From NCBI GenBank assembly GCA_050299175.1, contig JBNKVM010000074.1, positions 23,612 through 87,611 on the forward strand: a DNA stretch of 64,000 bases, given 5' to 3'. A model generated the notes under the pieces. It was given only the letters and a program-made list of their open reading frames with translations, was not told the DNA's origin and searched no databases. The position numbers were made by a program, and so were the translations under genes. Shown here piece by piece: positions 61,128-64,000 of the stretch. The DNA comes from JAPHTQ01 sp050299175. GTDB lineage: Bacteria; Pseudomonadota; Gammaproteobacteria; Thiohalomonadales; Thiohalomonadaceae. How positions within the stretch are numbered: the first letter of the stretch is position 1; every line of letters begins with the position of its first letter.

Positions 61128-62207
61128 ATGGAAATCAACGGACTGGTAGCACTAAATGTTTTTGTCGACTCATCAGTATTTATTAGCAAAAACTACAATT
61201 ACAACCACCCCTCCTTTATTGCTCTTAAGGAAGCGATTCGCGACGAACGCATCAATTTACTGATTACGGATGTAACCATAGCGGAAATAAAGGCCAATAT
61301 TGACGAAGACATTACAAAAGCATCTCAAGCCTTAAGAAAAATCAGGAACACAGCCAAGGCACTTCGAAACATTCCGTCACTCAATGAGTCCGCAATATTT
61401 GAAGATATTGATCAAATATCAATCAACACTCAACTAACGGAACAACTTGAACAATTCCTAAAAAACACTAAAGCGGATACTTTACCAGTTGCAGAAGCAG
61501 ATACGAGATTTGTATTTTCTTGCTACTTTAAGAAATCCCCACCATTCGGCGATGGAAAGAAAAAAAGCGAATTTCCAGATGCGTTTGTCTTATCCACATT
61601 GAGCGAATGGGCGGAGTCAATGCAAGAGGAGGTAATTGTTGTAAGTCAAGATTCTGACATGCTTGGTATAGAAGGGCATTTTCCTAGATTGTCCGTAGTG
61701 GATTCACTAGAGAAATTCCTAAGTAAAGTCACTTCTTATTTTGATGAACTCGCTCCTACAGCTCAACGATTGTTAGAACAAAACCTGAAGGAAATAGAAG
61801 GCCGGATAGCGAAAGAATTTCAATGGCTTGGCTTCATCCTCGCTAATCAAGATGGAGAAGTAAATGAGACTAGAATTACTGAGATTGGAGACATTTCAGC
61901 ATACCTGATCGCATTGAACCATGCGAAAAATGGTGGGCCAGCAGAAGCGCGTTTTGAGTTAACTGCGACAATTGAGTTTGAGGCTGATGTATCATACGAC
62001 AACTTGGAAACTGCAAGTTATGACAGCGAGGACGGAATGTTAATTCCATGGGAAACTATAGAGCGAACAATCCTTTGTTCTGAAGTAGTACAGGTGGATT
62101 TGAGTTTTTTATTCCACACTAAGCAGCCCCACAATGTAGAGATAGATGAGCTTAATTTGCATACCCCAAAGGATGTGTTGGTTTATGCGGGAGAAAGTTA
62201 TTGGTAA
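61128..62207 (+). CDS. PIN-domain protein (DUF4935-like)
   Basis: 359 residues. PIN acidic residues appear as FVDSSVFI (about 11 to 18), TDVTIAEIKANI, FPDAFVLSTLSEW and VVSQDSDMLGIEG, giving the D-E-D-D pattern of PIN nucleases. The last 130 residues are a separate region of strands (EARFELTATIEFEADVSYD). The ribosome site is weak. Follows the HEPN-like gene by 125 bases. Likely an RNase of a toxin or defence cassette. Confidence 0.75.
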   Translation: MEINGLVALNVFVDSSVFISKNYNYNHPSFIALKEAIRDERINLLITDVTIAEIKANIDEDITKASQALRKIRNTAKALRNIPSLNESAIFEDIDQISINTQLTEQLEQFLKNTKADTLPVAEADTRFVFSCYFKKSPPFGDGKKKSEFPDAFVLSTLSEWAESMQEEVIVVSQDSDMLGIEGHFPRLSVVDSLEKFLSKVTSYFDELAPTAQRLLEQNLKEIEGRIAKEFQWLGFILANQDGEVNETRITEIGDISAYLIALNHAKNGGPAEARFELTATIEFEADVSYDNLETASYDSEDGMLIPWETIERTILCSEVVQVDLSFLFHTKQPHNVEIDELNLHTPKDVLVYAGESYW

Positions 62208-62327
62208 CCAAAAGAGTCAGACTCTGAGTGATCCCCACGAAATCACCAGCCCTCACTGTGTTTCCTTATCGTCTCATGCAACACTTCAGGATAACCGTGG
62301 ACAGACCACGGTTTTGAAGGTGGTAGC

Positions 62328-62714
62328 ATGTATATTAGATTTGCCATTCATTCAAAGGATGAAGACTCAGGGAGAAGACAAGGAATATTTCAAACTCTGG
62401 TCGATGTCAGAGATTCTGGATTACTTTACGATTATGAGTTGGAGCGAGTTACCGAAATCCATAAATGGTTTAACCAATATTTGGAGAAACCATCGTCTTT
62501 CAATCGTTCATCGAAGCCGCATTCGTTAAATAAGGCGATCAGCTGGTACAAAGATAGCGCTAAAGAGCATATATCCCACATGCGGGAATTGGCAGCCATT
62601 CTGGAGGGACACGGGATCGAGGTTCTCATGCTCCAAACCGAGCGACCGGGATATGTAGTCTATGAAGATGAGTATCAAATTACGGCAGAACCATTTCCAG
62701 ATACAGGTGCATGA
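62328..62714 (+). CDS. Conserved unknown protein
   Basis: 128 residues: RFAIHSKDEDSGRRQGIFQTLVDVRDSGLLYDYE, then NKAISWYKDSAKEHISHMRELAAILEGHGIEVLMLQTERPGYVVYEDEYQITAEPF. I recall this pattern from an uncharacterised family but know no function. AAGG TGG lies shortly before the ATG. Not related to the PIN gene by overlap. The 120 bases upstream hold a small CCGTGG/CCACGG hairpin. Confidence 0.6.
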   Translation: MYIRFAIHSKDEDSGRRQGIFQTLVDVRDSGLLYDYELERVTEIHKWFNQYLEKPSSFNRSSKPHSLNKAISWYKDSAKEHISHMRELAAILEGHGIEVLMLQTERPGYVVYEDEYQITAEPFPDTGA

Positions 62715-62720
62715 ATCACA

Positions 62721-63095
62721 ATGATTAACGAACAGTACAAAAAATCCCTAACCCGCTACGAGGGCAGGAGCGGAGCATTCCTGTATGGCACACTGCTTTT
62801 CACCCCACTGTTCTGGCTAATCCTGGGCTGTCTTAATATGTGGTTAGCTGCGCGTATCGGTAATGCAGATGGCATTACGATAAGCGACTATGCTCGGACA
62901 TGGTTAGAAGAAATTGAGATACGACGTCAATATACGTTCAGCGGCGTCTTTCTTGCTGGTATGCAAAGGTTCAATACTGCACTACTTCAGCTCTCATTTG
63001 CCGTAGTCATTTCCCCATTAACATGGGGCGTTATATTCCTACGAAAAAGGGATCGCGCAGTGGTTAATGCTCTACGAAAACATGGGGAAATCTAA
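62721..63095 (+). CDS. Small membrane protein, unknown
   Basis: 124 residues with two long hydrophobic segments (about 23 to 47 and 84 to 106) and a basic C-terminus (RKRDRAVVNALRKHGEI). It begins 6 bases after the previous stop. No family recognised. Confidence 0.5.
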   Translation: MINEQYKKSLTRYEGRSGAFLYGTLLFTPLFWLILGCLNMWLAARIGNADGITISDYARTWLEEIEIRRQYTFSGVFLAGMQRFNTALLQLSFAVVISPLTWGVIFLRKRDRAVVNALRKHGEI

Positions 63096-63184
63096 CCAAA
63101 GAGATTGACAAGCAAGGGAACCAAAAAACCAAAAGAAACCAAAAGGGTCAGACTCGATTGAAATTGTTTCTGGATACAACCAAC

Positions 63185-63508
63185 ATGCCACAAGAATTCA
63201 TCCTGCTGCCCATAGCAATGCTCATCATGCTGATATGTAGCTTTTACTCTTATGCATACACATCTAATCCAAATATCCGCAAAACAAATGAATTCAAAAA
63301 GGCCGCTAGTTATCTACCTGACGTATATCCAAACACAGGCGTATCATTTTCACCTGGAACGGGCATCATAATGATGCGACTTGCCTGGTACACGATAAAG
63401 AAGAAAGAGAAAACAAGTGCCGATAAGCGATTTATCTTTTCTCAAATACTTGGAGCGATATCCAGCATAGTATTCATTGCACTATTTATTGTCGTATGGA
63501 ATCACTAG
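63185..63508 (+). CDS. Small membrane protein, unknown
   Basis: 107 residues from ATG at 63185 (a TTG at 63158 is an alternative). Two hydrophobic segments (about 4 to 24 and 81 to 105) flank a soluble middle. The ribosome site is poor. No family recognised. Confidence 0.45.
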   Translation: MPQEFILLPIAMLIMLICSFYSYAYTSNPNIRKTNEFKKAASYLPDVYPNTGVSFSPGTGIIMMRLAWYTIKKKEKTSADKRFIFSQILGAISSIVFIALFIVVWNH

Positions 63509-63599
63509 ATGTAATCCCCTAAATATTTAGCGCTCTCAAGCACCAATTTTCCCGAAATTTTTATTTAATATTTGTTTTCATTTCCCCCGCATTTTTCCC

Positions 63600-63628
63600 T
63601 TGACTCCCCCTCCCTTTCTCCATAATTT
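63600..63628 (+). promoter_or_regulatory. Sigma70-type promoter before leader
   Basis: TTGACT, 17 bases, TAATTT. It would transcribe through the repeat below and the structured leader to the gene starting at 63997. Bases 63509-63599 show nothing. Confidence 0.5.
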
Positions 63629-63659
63629 AAACAGTGCAACACCGCTCAAACGAAGGAGC

Positions 63660-63792
63660 CCTTGAAGGAGTTTGCGAGCGGGATGAGATGCAAGGCGCAC
63701 GGCGCGCAGCGACCGAGACATACCAGGCAGGTAGGTGAGGAAGCGAGCACCGCGCAACACAGCAGATCGCCCGCGCAGCAACTCATTCAAGG
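63660..63792. repeat. MITE-like element with 13-base inverted ends
   Basis: CCTTGAAGGAGTT (63660-63672) and AACTCATTCAAGG (63780-63792) pair with one mismatch. The enclosed 107 bases are GC-rich and non-coding. Size fits a small non-autonomous repeat. Confidence 0.55.
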
Positions 63793-63996
63793 TTCCGTAA
63801 AGCACCGGACGGAAGATGGTAGGACATCATCCGCCCGGCTAACCCTAAGACTGGTATCAGCAGACCTTAGGGCTGCATGGAGTATACAACACTGTTGTGT
63901 GACTGGCGGCCCTTCTGTCTCAATGACGTCGGGGCCGCTTTGCGTTGAGCTTCCATCCACCCGGCAATAACGCCGGAACGACAAGGAGCAAAAGCA
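63793..63996 (+). promoter_or_regulatory. Structured leader of the next gene
   Basis: Several pairings can be seen: CCTAAG/CTTAGG (about 63843-63870), GCGGCCC/GGGCCGC (about 63907-63939) and CCGGC/GCCGG near 63961. AAGGAG follows at 63983. May be a regulatory RNA or non-coding RNA; type not recognised. Confidence 0.4.
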
Positions 63997-64000
63997 ATGT
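63997..64000 (+). CDS. Start of a gene cut by window end
   Basis: ATG at 63997 with AAGGAG 8 bases upstream. Only the first codon is present, so the product is unknown. Confidence 0.5.

Noticed and set aside
63662..63970. 102-residue plus-strand frame
   Set aside because: Covers the inverted-end element and structured leader, no family resemblance.
63793..64000. Retron, group II intron or diversity-generating element at window end
   Set aside because: No reverse transcriptase visible and no diagnostic ends; left as unexplained structure.

Overview
The window looks like chromosome from a free-living or symbiotic gammaproteobacterium, probably Chromatiales-like. This is inferred from gene order (thrS-infC-rpmI-rplT-pheS-pheT-ihfA-merR-like-tRNA-Pro), a HiPIP electron carrier, a molybdenum nitrogenase set with DraT, a 16-haem cytochrome c and bacteriohemerythrins. 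No sulfur-oxidation gene lies in the window, so a sulfur-oxidiser lifestyle is only a guess.

Layout. 1-10.95 kb holds housekeeping genes: the end of a NarL-type regulator, a CsiV-like protein, a minus-strand run (thioinosine/thioadenosine phosphorylase, hypoxanthine phosphoribosyltransferase, NagZ, an L,D-transpeptidase, a CYTH protein, RlmD), CysM, an Hpt protein, class I aldolase, and a secreted L,D-transpeptidase with a predicted outer-membrane protein. 11-13.6 kb encodes a 16-haem cytochrome c translationally coupled to a four-helix membrane cytochrome b-like protein. 13.7-15.2 kb holds an acetyltransferase and ApbE.

15.4-20.9 kb is nifE-nifN-nifX-DUF269-DUF683-fdxB-[2Fe-2S] ferredoxin-DUF364, read leftwards from a -24/-12 promoter with a perfect NifA-type upstream site. 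21-27.6 kb carries cfa, an amidotransferase, HiPIP, and a binding protein paired with a GGDEF-EAL protein. 26.4-32.4 kb is an envelope-transport cassette (beta-barrel, MacB/Lol-type ATPase, two FtsX-type permeases, LolA-like protein) next to a divergent TetR gene with a clean palindromic operator.

32.5-36.1 kb is modE-modA-modB-modC with two ModE-box-like palindromes, fed from upstream by the nitrogenase operon (36.1-42.9 kb: nifH-nifD-nifK-nifT-ferredoxin-nifY and four small genes including a hemerythrin-like one). Divergent from nifH is draT; then comes a second predicted sigma54/NifA promoter driving a degenerate SIR2-like gene plus a small Cys-rich gene, where draG might be expected. Two bacteriohemerythrins follow. 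Together these genes make the catalytic nitrogenase, build its cofactor, import molybdate, switch Fe protein off by ADP-ribosylation and possibly handle oxygen. nifA, nifB, nifU, nifS, nifV and draG are not in the window.

46.7-54.4 kb is the tRNA-Pro and translation-gene block. 54.6-58.2 kb encodes a soluble-looking three-gene flavoenzyme (2Fe-2S/4Fe-4S protein, SdhA/FrdA-like flavoprotein, NuoF-like subunit). 58.5-64 kb is an AT-rich accessory region bounded by non-coding repeats, carrying a DGQHR-domain gene, an overlapping unknown gene with a HEPN-like segment, a PIN-domain gene and small unknown genes. It ends in a structured leader and the first codon of a further gene. The DGQHR/HEPN-like/PIN cassette, the SIR2-like nif pair, the SdhA-NuoF complex and the TetR-controlled envelope cassette are the best candidates for undescribed systems.
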